The notes under the pieces are model-generated. The model saw nothing but the letters and a program-made list of their open reading frames with translations. It searched no databases and was not told the DNA's origin. DNA of 64,000 nucleotides from Halorubrum sp. BOL3-1 (GTDB lineage: Archaea; Halobacteriota; Halobacteria; Halobacteriales; Haloferacaceae), in NCBI RefSeq assembly GCF_004114375.1, contig NZ_CP034692.1:496001-560000 (forward strand), read 5' to 3'. Positions 9,599 to 17,919 of the stretch are shown here, one piece after another. The translations under genes were made by a program, and so were the position numbers. Each line of letters starts with the position of its first letter. Position 1 is the stretch's first letter.

Positions 9599-9642
9599 CC
9601 ACAAATGTGGTTAGTCATGTGTGCGCAGAGAGTAAAGTTTAC
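9599..9642. promoter_or_regulatory. Divergent promoter region with two palindromes (DUF255 gene / purD)
   Basis: CCACAAATGTGG at 9599-9610 is two 5-base inverted arms around AA. GTAAAGTTTAC at 9632-9642 has perfect 5-base arms around one G and lies 26-36 bases before the purD ATG, where a BRE/TATA element is expected. The region is clearly AT-rich compared with its flanks. A repressor or activator site is inferred, not shown. Confidence 0.4.
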
Positions 9643-9667
9643 ACTACCGTGCGGGTATCCGTCGGAC

Positions 9668-10951
9668 ATGACGGAGACCGTACTCCTGGTGGGGGGCGGC
9701 GGCCGCGAGCACGCGATCGCCCGCGCAGTGGCGGACGACTGCGCGCTGTACGCCTGCGCGAGCGTCCGGAACCCGGGTATCCGACGGCTCGCGGACGGGT
9801 TCGAGACGGTAAGCGAGACCGACGCCGACGCGGTCGTCGAGTACGCAATCGAGGTCAACGCCGACCTCGCGGTCATCGGTCCGGAGTCGGCGCTGGAAGC
9901 CGGGGTCGCGGACGCGCTCGATTCCGCCGGCGTCTACGCGTTCGGCCCGCGGGCCGAGGAGGCGCGCCTGGAGACCGACAAGGCGTACCAGCGTCGGTTC
10001 ATGGCCGAGGCGTCGATCCCGGGCTGTCCGGACTTCGAGGTATTCGACGACATGGAGGCCGCCTGCGAACACGTCGACGCCTACGACGGCGACCTCGCGG
10101 TCAAGCCCGCCGGACTCACCGGCGGCAAGGGCGTGAAGGTGATCGGCGACCAAGTGACCGCCGAGGAGGCGAAAGACTACCTGCGCGACTCCGACTACGA
10201 CCGCGTCGTCTTGGAGGAGCGGCTCGTCGGAGAGGAGTTCACGGTCCAGGCGTTCGTCGCGAACGGCGACCTGCGGACGACGCCCGCGGTCCAGGACCAC
10301 AAGCGCGCCTACGAGGGCGACGAGGGACCGAACACGGGCGGGATGGGGTCGTACTCGGATCCGGCCCTCGCCCTGCCGTTCATGACCGAGGGCGACTACG
10401 GCGACGCCGTCGAGATCCTGGAGGCGGTCGTCGACGCGCTCCCCGACTACAAGGGGGTCCTCTACGGCCAGTTCATGCTCACCGCCGAGGGACCGAAGAT
10501 CGTCGAGTTCAACGCCCGCTTCGGTGACCCGGAGGCGATGAACGCGCTGCCCGTCCTCCAGACGCCGTTCCTCGACGTGCTGACCGCTGCCCGCGACGGC
10601 GACCCGCTCCCCGAACTCGACTTCTCCGGCGAGGCGACCGTCTGCAAGTACGCGGTGCCCGACGGCTACCCGGTCGACCCGGACTCGGGAGCGCGGATCG
10701 CGGTCGACGAGGAGAGCGCGGGCGACGCGCTGCTCTACTACGCCAGCGTCGACGAACGCGAGGACGGCCTCTACACGACCACCTCGCGGTCGTTCGCGGT
10801 CGTCGGCCGCGGCGACTCGATCGCCGCCGCCGAGACGCGGGCGGAGGACGCGCTCTCGGCCGCGGGCGACGGCCTCCGGATCCGCCACGACGTCGGGAAG
10901 GCCGACCTCGTCGAGCGACGGATCGAGCACATGGACGACCTCCGAGACTGA
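9668..10951 (+). CDS. purD: Phosphoribosylamine-glycine ligase (GAR synthetase)
   Basis: 427 residues from the ATG at 9668. The frame is open further upstream, but MTETVLLVGGGGREHAIARA is the conserved family start. It joins phosphoribosylamine and glycine with ATP, the second step of de novo purine synthesis. The ATP-grasp features are KPAGLTGGKGVKV, LEERLVGEEFTVQAF, NTGGMGSY and VEFNARFGDPE. The length is typical. It is monocistronic here; no other pur gene is nearby. See the palindromic elements upstream for possible control. Confidence 0.96.
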   Translation: MTETVLLVGGGGREHAIARAVADDCALYACASVRNPGIRRLADGFETVSETDADAVVEYAIEVNADLAVIGPESALEAGVADALDSAGVYAFGPRAEEARLETDKAYQRRFMAEASIPGCPDFEVFDDMEAACEHVDAYDGDLAVKPAGLTGGKGVKVIGDQVTAEEAKDYLRDSDYDRVVLEERLVGEEFTVQAFVANGDLRTTPAVQDHKRAYEGDEGPNTGGMGSYSDPALALPFMTEGDYGDAVEILEAVVDALPDYKGVLYGQFMLTAEGPKIVEFNARFGDPEAMNALPVLQTPFLDVLTAARDGDPLPELDFSGEATVCKYAVPDGYPVDPDSGARIAVDEESAGDALLYYASVDEREDGLYTTTSRSFAVVGRGDSIAAAETRAEDALSAAGDGLRIRHDVGKADLVERRIEHMDDLRD

Positions 10952-11012
10952 GCGACTAATCCGACTCCCGACGGCAGCGACCCTTTTATTCCCGCCGTTC
11001 GAACGGTGCGAC

Positions 11013-11630
11013 GTGACCAACGACGACGCGGACGCGACGCGCGACGGCGCGAACGGGACGCGCGGCGACGCGGACGCGACGGGAGACCGTGCGAACGCGA
11101 CGCGCGCCGACACAGACCCCTCGCGCGCCGACCGTCTCGACCGGTTTCAGACGCCGGGACCTCGAAACTCCCTGTGGTCGTGGCCGGACGCGAAGTCGCC
11201 GCTCGCGGTCGTCCGCAACTACGTCGTCATCGTCCTCGCGCGGGTCTGTCCGAGCCTCCGGCTGAAGAACCGGCTGCTTCGGCGGATCGGCGTCACGGTC
11301 GGGACCGGCGTCTCGTGGGGGTTGGAGTCGACGCCCGACGTGTTCTGGCCCGAGCGGATCCGGGTCGACGACGACGCGATAATCGGCTACGACGCCACGC
11401 TGCTGTGCCACGAGTTCCTCACCGAGGAGTACCGGCTCGGTGACGTCGTCGTCGAGGAGGGCGCGATGATCGGCGCGGGGGCGGTCGTCCTCCCCGGCGT
11501 CACGGTCGGTGAGGGCGCGCGCGTCGCCGCGAACTCGCTCGTCGCGGAGGACGTGTCGCCGGGCGCGACCGTCGCGGGCGTCCCCGCTGAGGTCGTCTCG
11601 CGGGCCGACGGGGCCGCGAGCGACGACTAA
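11013..11630 (+). CDS. Hexapeptide-repeat acyltransferase (left-handed beta-helix)
   Basis: 205 residues from a GTG, 24-30 bases after TTTTATT, a good leaderless promoter. Residues 1-45 are low complexity built from repeats of D-A-T/N-A-T-R-A-D and are probably disordered. The body begins at RFQTPGPRNSLWSWPDAKSPL with one amphipathic or membrane-associating stretch (VVRNYVVIVLARVCPSLRLKN). It ends in left-handed beta-helix hexapeptide turns (VVVEEGAMIGAGAVVLPGVTVGEGARVAANSLV) and the typical cap VPAEVVSR. Likely an O-acetyltransferase of sugars or lipids. The acceptor is unknown. Confidence 0.85.
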   Translation: MTNDDADATRDGANGTRGDADATGDRANATRADTDPSRADRLDRFQTPGPRNSLWSWPDAKSPLAVVRNYVVIVLARVCPSLRLKNRLLRRIGVTVGTGVSWGLESTPDVFWPERIRVDDDAIIGYDATLLCHEFLTEEYRLGDVVVEEGAMIGAGAVVLPGVTVGEGARVAANSLVAEDVSPGATVAGVPAEVVSRADGAASDD

Positions 11631-11932
11631 GCGGACTCTTCGTCGTCAGCGTCCGAGTCCGAGCCGTCGCCTTCGGCCGCCGCCTCGGCGTCGGTGATGT
11701 GCGCCTCGGTGCTCACGCGCTCTAAGTCGACGCCGACCTCCTGCGCGACCGCGTCGAGGACTGCCCGCTGTTCGGCCATCTCGACTTCGAGCGCCTTGAC
11801 GCGGTCGGAGGTGTCGAGTACTGTCGTCTGCGTCTCCTCGACCTCCTCGCGGAGCTCGTTGATCTTCTTGTAGGTGCGCTCCGCGCGGTCGGCCAGCGTC
11901 TGGATCTTCTTCGCTGTGTTCCCGAATCCCAT
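11627..11932 (-). CDS. Small coiled-coil haloarchaeal protein (DUF5798-like)
   Basis: 101 residues. The start at 11932 (MGFGNTAKKIQTLADRAERTY) is chosen because the upstream in-frame extension is compositionally unlike a protein and the MGxGxTAKKxQ opening is what I recall for this haloarchaeal family. Residues 5-70 form a continuous heptad-like helix (LREEVEETQTTVLDTSDRVKALEVEMAEQRAVLDAVAQ), so a coiled-coil dimer is likely. The C-terminus is an acidic tail of Asp, Glu and Ser. It is convergent with the acyltransferase and overlaps its end by 4 bases. The family name is from memory. Confidence 0.72.
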   Translation of the reverse strand: MGFGNTAKKIQTLADRAERTYKKINELREEVEETQTTVLDTSDRVKALEVEMAEQRAVLDAVAQEVGVDLERVSTEAHITDAEAAAEGDGSDSDADDEESA

Positions 11933-12061
11933 ACCGAGCCGTCGGTCCGGCGACACCTGTGCTTTTCCGTTCGGACCCCGACTCAGTCGGATCGGTCCCG
12001 ACCCGTCGCGCTCCGTTCCGCCCGACGGTGGACTTTTCACCGACTCGCCCGTGGAACCGGT

Positions 12062-12856
12062 ATGAGCGCCGACCGGATCCTGTTGACCAACGACGACGGC
12101 GTCGACGCCGCGGGGCTGCGCGCGCTCTACGACGCGCTCGCTGAGGAGTACGCCGTGACCGTCGTCGCCCCGGCCGACGACCAGTCCTCGGTCGGCCGCC
12201 GTCTCTCAGACGACGTCGCCGTCGACGACCACGGGCTGGGATACGTGGTCGACGGGACCCCCGTCGACTGCGTCGTCGCTGGACTCGACGAACTCGTCCC
12301 CGACGCGGACGTCGTCGTCGCGGGCTGTAACGAGGGCGCGAACCTCGGCGCGTACACGCTCGGGCGGTCCGGAACCGTTTCGGCGGCGGTCGAGGCGGCG
12401 TTCTTCGGCGTGCCGGCGGTCGCGACCTCGATGTACGTGCCCGGCGGCGACGACTGGTGGAAACGCTCGTTCGAGTCCGCCGACTTCGCGCACGCGGCCC
12501 GCGCGACCGAGTTCCTCGTCGACGGGGCGGTCGACGCCGGGGTGTTCGAGCGCGCGGACTACCTCAACGTCAACGCGCCGATCGCGGACGAAGAGCGCGC
12601 GCCGCTCCGCGTCACGACGCCGTCGACGTGGTACGGAATGCGCGCCGAGCGGAACGGCGACGGCCGCGTCGGGTTCTCGGACCCGATCTGGGACCTGATG
12701 AACGACGGCGACCTGCCGGACCCCGTCGGGGCCGATCGGCGGGCCGTCGTCGACGGCGAGGTGTCCGTGTCGCCGCTTTCGGTGCCGCACGCGGCCGAAC
12801 CGGACGCCGGACTCGACAAACTGGTCGACGCCTACGAGGCCGCCGTTCGGTCGTGA
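12062..12856 (+). CDS. surE: 5'/3'-nucleotidase SurE
   Basis: 264 residues. Metal-dependent phosphatase acting on nucleoside monophosphates and short polyphosphates. The diagnostic metal-binding motif LLTNDDGVDAAGL opens the protein (N and two D ligands), followed by VVAPADDQSSVG, the VDGTPVDCV core, and GCNEGANLGAYTLGRSGTV, which closes the active site. Length and motif order are normal. It is convergent with grpE, with only 7 bases between stop codons. Confidence 0.93.
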   Translation: MSADRILLTNDDGVDAAGLRALYDALAEEYAVTVVAPADDQSSVGRRLSDDVAVDDHGLGYVVDGTPVDCVVAGLDELVPDADVVVAGCNEGANLGAYTLGRSGTVSAAVEAAFFGVPAVATSMYVPGGDDWWKRSFESADFAHAARATEFLVDGAVDAGVFERADYLNVNAPIADEERAPLRVTTPSTWYGMRAERNGDGRVGFSDPIWDLMNDGDLPDPVGADRRAVVDGEVSVSPLSVPHAAEPDAGLDKLVDAYEAAVRS

Positions 12857-12863
12857 ACCCGTC

Positions 12864-13541
12864 CTACTCTCCGCCGTCGCCGGTGCTCACGGTCACCTTC
12901 GCCTCGCTCAGCACGCGGTCGCCCATCTCGTACCCCGGCTCGTACACCTCGTGGATCGCGCCTTCCGGGCGGTCGCTGTCGACGCGGAGCATCACCTGGT
13001 GACGCGCGGGGTCGACCGCCTCGCCCGGCTCCGGCTCGATCGACTCGACGCCCTCGTCTGCGAGCACCTCGTCGAACTTCTCCAGCGTCGACTCGACGCC
13101 CGGCCGGAGGTCGCTCCCCTCGTCTTGGTCGAGCGCGCGTAGGAGGTCGTTCCGGACGGGAGCGAGCCGCTCGACGAGCGCCTCGGAGGCTCGTTCGCGG
13201 ATCTCGTCTTGCTTCCGCTTCGCGCGCTGCTTGTAGTTGCTGAAGTCGGCCTTCACCCGGGCGAGCTTGCTCGTCAGCTCGTCCACCTCCTCGTCGCGCT
13301 CGCGGAGCGCCTCTCGGGTCTCGGCCAGCTCCGCCTCCAGCGCGGCGACTTCGCGCGCGAGCGCGTCGTCGTGTTCCGCGACCGCGGCGGCGAGCGCCTC
13401 CTCGTCCCCCTGGGCGTCGCCGGCGGCGTCTTCCGACGCGTCGCTCCGTTCCTCGGCGGTCGCCTCCGCCGTGCCGTTCGCCCTCGCCGCGTCGCCCTCG
13501 GCGTCGGGGGACTCGGTGTCGACGGCGTCGTCGTCGCTCAT
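12864..13541 (-). CDS. grpE: Nucleotide exchange factor GrpE
   Basis: 225 residues. Releases ADP from DnaK in the Hsp70 cycle. An acidic, disordered N-terminus of about 50 residues is followed by a long coiled coil (ALEAELAETREALRERDEEVDELTSKLARVKADFSNYKQRAKRKQDEI) and the beta-domain (VESIEPEPGEAVDPARHQVMLRVDSDRPEGAIHEVYEPGYEMGDRVLSEAKVTVS), which carries the family signature near its C-terminus. No dnaK or dnaJ gene lies within the window next to it, unlike the common arrangement where they are close. Confidence 0.95.
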   Translation of the reverse strand: MSDDDAVDTESPDAEGDAARANGTAEATAEERSDASEDAAGDAQGDEEALAAAVAEHDDALAREVAALEAELAETREALRERDEEVDELTSKLARVKADFSNYKQRAKRKQDEIRERASEALVERLAPVRNDLLRALDQDEGSDLRPGVESTLEKFDEVLADEGVESIEPEPGEAVDPARHQVMLRVDSDRPEGAIHEVYEPGYEMGDRVLSEAKVTVSTGDGGE

Positions 13542-13756
13542 ACCCGATCGAAGTCGGTCAGCGGGGATAAGCGTTCAGAAGCGCGACGCCAAGGGTCCGA
13601 GACGCCTTCGGAGACCTCCCTACCGGGCCGACAGCGCCGTGACGACCCCGTCCGTCCGGCCGATTCCGCCCCGGAGTTCGGACTCCGCCAAGTCGCTCGT
13701 TCGGCCGCGGAGCGACGCCCGGATTTATGATCGCGGCGCGCAACGATCGAAACTAC

Positions 13757-14698
13757 ATGCCACCCCGACCCTCGACCTTCTCGATCGCCGCCCGCGACCC
13801 GGAGACGGGCGCGGTCGGCGTCGCCGTTCAGTCGAAGTTCGTCGCCGTCGGCGCCGTCGTCCCGTTCGTCAGCGCCGACGCCGGCGCGGTCGCCACGCAG
13901 AGCTTCGCGAACGTCGCGTACGGTCCCGACGGACTCGACCTCCTCCGCAAGGGCCACGCGCCGGGCGACGTGGTCGATCGCCTGACCGCCGCCGACGACG
14001 AGGCGCCCTCGCGACAGGTGGGCGTCGTCTCGGCGGACTCCGGCGGCGATCCGGCCGCGTTCACGGGCGCCGAGTGCCACGACCACGCCGGCGACCGACA
14101 GGGAGACCACTACACGGTTCAGGGGAACATTTTGGAGAACGCCGACACCCTCGACGCGATGGCCGCGACGTTCGAGGAGACCGACGGCGGCCTCCCGGAG
14201 CGGCTGGTCTCGTCGCTCCACGCGGGCAACGAGGCCGGCGGGGACAAGCGCGGCGAGCAGTCGGCGGCGCTGTACGTCGCCAAGCCCGAGGGGGGCTACG
14301 ACGGGCGGAACGACCGCTGGGTCGACGTGCGCGTCGACGACCACGAGCACCCGATCGACGAGTTGGAGCGCGCGTTCAAGATATACGACGTGACGCTCCT
14401 CGAACGCGAGGCCCCCGACGAGACGCGGGAACTGACCGGCGACGCCGCCGTCGCGGTCGAGTCGGCGCTCGCGGGTCTCGGTTTCTACGAGGCCGAGCCG
14501 ACCGCCGAGTTCGACGACGAGGCCGGCGAGGCGCTGGAGACGTTCCGGGGGATGAACAACTTCGAGAACCACTCGCTCGCGGTGCTGGAGGACGCGCTCG
14601 CGCGAGGGATCGAGGACGCCGGACCCGACGACGGCGACCCCGAGACGCGGCTGGTGGACGCGATCTGGCGCGGACTCTCGCGGCTCGACCGGGTCTGA
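13757..14698 (+). CDS. DUF1028 family protein (Ntn-hydrolase-like)
   Basis: 313 residues from ATG 13757 (MPPRPSTFSIAARDPETGAVGVAVQSKF); ten more residues upstream are open but non-conserved. DUF1028 proteins have the Ntn-hydrolase fold, with the strand pattern FSIAARDP.TG..G.AV.S and VATQSFANVAYGPDGLDLL. In some lineages they are linked to peptidoglycan binding or amidase roles, but the reaction is unproven. The C-terminal region (residues about 235-310) resembles a small peptidoglycan-binding-type helical domain (ALAGLGFYEAEPTAEFDDEAGEALETFRGMNNFENHS). Divergent from grpE across 215 bases. Confidence 0.83.
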   Translation: MPPRPSTFSIAARDPETGAVGVAVQSKFVAVGAVVPFVSADAGAVATQSFANVAYGPDGLDLLRKGHAPGDVVDRLTAADDEAPSRQVGVVSADSGGDPAAFTGAECHDHAGDRQGDHYTVQGNILENADTLDAMAATFEETDGGLPERLVSSLHAGNEAGGDKRGEQSAALYVAKPEGGYDGRNDRWVDVRVDDHEHPIDELERAFKIYDVTLLEREAPDETRELTGDAAVAVESALAGLGFYEAEPTAEFDDEAGEALETFRGMNNFENHSLAVLEDALARGIEDAGPDDGDPETRLVDAIWRGLSRLDRV

Positions 14699-14837
14699 GA
14701 CGCCCGCGGCGTCGACCGCGACCGTGGAACCGGCGTGCCGACCGCGACCGCGGACCTGTCCACCGATCCGCGTCCCGTCTCCGGCGCGTTCGGTCGCGCT
14801 CGCAACGCCTAACACTCCGTGGCCGAGTATCGATCCC

Positions 14838-15434
14838 ATGGAGTGCTTCCGGAACACGGGCCAGCCGGACTGGGACTGGTGGGGGCGGATGTGGCCGACG
14901 CCCGGCGCGACGCTTCGCGACCTCGGCGTCGAGCCGGGCGACCGCGTCGCGGAGATCGGTTCCGGGAACGGCTACTTCGCTCTCCCGGCGGCGCGGATCG
15001 CCGGCTCGGAACCCGTCTACGCCGTCGATGTCGACGCGGACCTGCTCAGCGAGCTGGACGCGCTCGCGGACGCGCAGGAGGTCGACAACCTCCGGACGGT
15101 TGAGGGCGACGCCCGCGACCTGCCCGACCTCCTGCCGGACCCGGTCGACGTCGCCCTCCTGTTGAACACGTTCCACGGGATCCCCGACCCGGAAGCGGTC
15201 GTCACGGGGATCGCCGAGACGATCGACGACGGCGGGCGCTTCGTCGTCGTCAACTGGCGCGATCGCCCCCGCGAGGAGACGGCGAGCGGCGGCGAGCCGC
15301 GCGGACCGCCGACCGACCTCCGGCTGTCGCCCGCGGCGACGTGCGAGGCGATCGAGGCGGCCGGGACCGACCTGACCTCCGTTCGTGAGGTCGACCTGCC
15401 GCCGTTTCACTACGCGCTCGTTGTCGAGCGCTGA
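14838..15434 (+). CDS. SAM-dependent methyltransferase (class I)
   Basis: 198 residues from ATG 14838 (MECFRNTGQPDWDWWGRMWPTPGATL); the open frame before it is not protein-like. Motif I of the Rossmann methyltransferase fold is VAEIGSGNGYFALPAA, the acidic end of beta-2 is VDVDADLL, and VEGDARDLPD and VDVALLLNTFHGIPDP follow in order. Methyltransferases of this general type act on small molecules, ubiquinone or menaquinone precursors and arsenite, among others. The trailing strands GGRFVVVNWRDRPREE fit, but the substrate is not evident. Confidence 0.85.
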   Translation: MECFRNTGQPDWDWWGRMWPTPGATLRDLGVEPGDRVAEIGSGNGYFALPAARIAGSEPVYAVDVDADLLSELDALADAQEVDNLRTVEGDARDLPDLLPDPVDVALLLNTFHGIPDPEAVVTGIAETIDDGGRFVVVNWRDRPREETASGGEPRGPPTDLRLSPAATCEAIEAAGTDLTSVREVDLPPFHYALVVER

Positions 15435-15514
15435 GGCGAGGGCGGGCAGGACCCGACGCTGCCCGCCCGGACCGGGCCGGGTGACTTTTGCCGGTCCGCG
15501 ACGGAACGGGACCT

Positions 15515-15838
15515 ATGACAATCGAACCCGACGAGGTCGCGGCCCTCATCGAGAGGAACCTCCCCGACGCGGTCGCCCGCGTCACCACGCCCCGAGTCCA
15601 CGACGACGAGGACGAGGACGCCCACTTCGCGGCGTGGGTCGTCTCGCCTGCCTTCGAGGGCGAGTCGCTCGTCGACCAGCACCGGCGCGTGTACGACGCG
15701 ATCGGAGACCACATGACGCGGTCGGTCCACGCCATGGAGATCAAGACGTACACGCCCGAGACGTACGCGGAACACGGCGACGGGGGCCTCGACGACGACC
15801 TCCGTGAAGCGGGACTGCTCTCGGAGGACGGGGCGTAA
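15515..15838 (+). CDS. BolA family protein
   Basis: 107 residues starting MTIEPDEVAALIERNLPDAVARV. The pattern (N-terminal helix, then a strand with D/E-rich turn, then FEGESLVDQHRRVYDAIGDHM and SVHAMEIKTYTPETY) is that of BolA: the FxGxxxxxxHRxVYxxL signature and the HALxIKxxTP end are recognisable. BolA proteins usually pair with monothiol glutaredoxins in iron-sulfur handling or act in stress regulation. None of those partners is adjacent. Confidence 0.85.
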   Translation: MTIEPDEVAALIERNLPDAVARVTTPRVHDDEDEDAHFAAWVVSPAFEGESLVDQHRRVYDAIGDHMTRSVHAMEIKTYTPETYAEHGDGGLDDDLREAGLLSEDGA

Positions 15839-15890
15839 CCCTCCGGCGCCGATCCGCTTCACCACCCCTGTACTCCTCCACCGAATCGCC

Positions 15891-16368
15891 ATGAGAGCCG
15901 CCCTCCGACGCGCCCTCCGTGGAACCCTCTCGGGAGTCTCGGCGCTGGCGTTTCTCTCGCTCGGAGCCGCCCTCTACGCCCGCGCCGCCGTCAGTCCTCG
16001 CCGGCCTCGTCGTCGTCGCCCTCGCGACCCCGTCGGCCGCGGGCGGTCGGTCGGCGGTGTTCGAACCGCTCGGGCGTGGGCCGACCGCGGACGGCGCCGG
16101 GAGCGGCGGAGGCGAGAGAACCGACGACGGGACCTCCGGTGACGACGACGGTCCCGACTGGTGGCTCGCCCGGCTCGAACCGGCGCTCGACGACTCTTGG
16201 AACCGCTGGTCCGAGGTCGTCCTGACCGTCGGCCTCGCGGCGGTCGGCGTCGGCTCTTTCGCGCTGCTCGTGACTCATTCCGGCGAGGAGCCGCCGCTCG
16301 GGCTGCTCGTGACGGGGACGCTCGGGATCAACGGCGCGCTGATGACGCTCGCGTTCGTCTTCGACTGA
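15891..16368 (+). pseudogene. Frameshifted membrane protein, two-helix small protein
   Basis: Reading from ATG 15891 gives MRAALRRALRGTLSGVSAL then AFLSLGAALYARAAV, a basic head and one membrane segment. The frame then decays into an Arg/Pro-rich string. The adjacent frame continues sensibly from about 15994 as VLAGLVVVALATPSAAGGRS and runs to 16368 with two more hydrophobic segments and a tidy end (NGALMTLAFVFD). Dropping one base (the A at 15993) joins them as RAAVVLAGLVVV and gives 158 residues. Either a real mutation or a one-base consensus error. No family recognised. Confidence 0.7.
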
Positions 16369-16412
16369 CCGCTTTCAGTAGTTTTTAGCCCGTCTCGCGG
16401 GAAGGCGGGCAC

Positions 16413-17822
16413 ATGGGTGACGACCACCGTACGGAGGAGGACAGCCTCGGCGAGATACAGGTGCCTGGGGACGCCTACTGGGGCGCACAGACCCAGCGCG
16501 CCGTCGAGAACTTCCCCGTCTCGGGGATCGGCATGAGCCGACGGTTCGTCCGCGCCCTCGGCGTCGTCAAGAAGGCGGCCGCGCAGGCGAACCGCGACCT
16601 CGCTCTGATCGGGGAAGACACCGCGGAGGCGATCGTCGCCGCCGCCGACGAGGTGATCGCGGGCGAGCACGACGACCAGTTCCCGGTCGACGTGTTCCAG
16701 ACCGGCTCGGGCACCTCCTCGAACATGAACGCCAACGAGGTGATCGCCAACCGCGCCGCCGAGATCGCGGGCGCGGAGATCGGTGACCGCGTCGTCCATC
16801 CCAACGACCACGTCAACTACGGGCAGTCGAGCAACGACGTGATCCCGACGGCGATGCACGTCGCCGCGCTGGAGGCCGTCGAGAAGGACCTCGTTCCGGC
16901 CCTCGAAACGCTCCACGCCGAGCTGGAGGCGAAGGAGGCCGAGTTCGACGGCGTCGTCAAGACCGGGCGTACGCACCTCCAAGACGCCACCCCGATCCGG
17001 CTCGGGCAGGAGTTCAGCGGCTACCGGGCACAGGTCGCGAAGGGAATCGAGCGCGCCGAGAGCGTCCAGTCGAACCTCCGGGAACTCGCCCTCGGCGGCA
17101 CCGCGGTCGGCACCGGTCTCAACACGCACCCGGAATTCCCGGAGCTGGCCGCCGAGTACGTCTCCGACGAGACGGGGACGACCTTCCACGAGGCCGACAA
17201 CCACTTCGAGGCGCAGGCCGCCCACGACGCGATGAGCGAGGCGCACGGCGCGCTCCGAACGGTCGCTGGCTCGCTGAACAAGATGGCGAACGACCTGCGG
17301 CTGCTGGCCTCCGGCCCGCGAAACGGACTCGGTGAGGTCGAACAGCCCGAGAACCAGCCCGGCTCGTCGATCATGCCCGGAAAGATCAACCCGGTCATCG
17401 CGGAGTCGGTCAATCAGGTCCACAAGCAGGTCGTCGGCAACGACGCCGCCGTCTCCGCCGGCGCCGCGCGCGGCGAGATCGACCTGAACATCTACAAGCC
17501 CGTCATCGCGCACAACTTCCTCGAATCCGCGGAGATCCTCTCGAACGTCGCCGCGACATTCGGGGAGCGGTTCGTCGCGAAGCTGGAGGCCAACGAGGAG
17601 TACTGCGAGACGCGCGTCGAGCAGTCGATGGCGCTGGCGACCGCGCTGAACCCCGCGATCGGCTACGACAAGGCGAGTAAGGTCGCCAAGCAGGCGCTCG
17701 CGGAGGACAAGTCCGTCAAGGAGGTCGCCGTCGACGAGGGGTACCTCACCGAGGCGGAGGCCGACGACGTGCTCGACCCCGAGGCGATGACCCACCGCGT
17801 CATCCTCGGCGACGAGGACTGA
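16413..17822 (+). CDS. fumC: Fumarate hydratase, class II
   Basis: 469 residues, normal for class II fumarases. Interconverts fumarate and malate in the TCA cycle. The fumarase/aspartase superfamily signature GSSIMPGKINPV is intact, as are the TGSGTSSNMNANEVI and GRTHLQDATPIRLGQEFSGY segments, and HPNDHVNYGQSSNDVIPTAMH. Class II enzymes need no iron-sulfur cluster. Its neighbours downstream are the two succinyl-CoA synthetase genes, so three TCA genes sit together, though each unit has its own upstream gap. Confidence 0.96.
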   Translation: MGDDHRTEEDSLGEIQVPGDAYWGAQTQRAVENFPVSGIGMSRRFVRALGVVKKAAAQANRDLALIGEDTAEAIVAAADEVIAGEHDDQFPVDVFQTGSGTSSNMNANEVIANRAAEIAGAEIGDRVVHPNDHVNYGQSSNDVIPTAMHVAALEAVEKDLVPALETLHAELEAKEAEFDGVVKTGRTHLQDATPIRLGQEFSGYRAQVAKGIERAESVQSNLRELALGGTAVGTGLNTHPEFPELAAEYVSDETGTTFHEADNHFEAQAAHDAMSEAHGALRTVAGSLNKMANDLRLLASGPRNGLGEVEQPENQPGSSIMPGKINPVIAESVNQVHKQVVGNDAAVSAGAARGEIDLNIYKPVIAHNFLESAEILSNVAATFGERFVAKLEANEEYCETRVEQSMALATALNPAIGYDKASKVAKQALAEDKSVKEVAVDEGYLTEAEADDVLDPEAMTHRVILGDED

Positions 17823-17886
17823 TCAGACGGTTTCTCCCGTATTTCCGGCCGGTCCCGGACCCGACTGTTCGCGCCGAATCGGCACC

Positions 17887-17893
17887 ATTTAAG
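17887..17893 (+). promoter_or_regulatory. TATA-like box of sucC
   Basis: ATTTAAG lies 27-33 bases before the sucC ATG. This is the spacing expected for a leaderless haloarchaeal transcript. Confidence 0.55.
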
Positions 17894-17919
17894 CCGGAGT
17901 CGATACCGATCCAACACGG

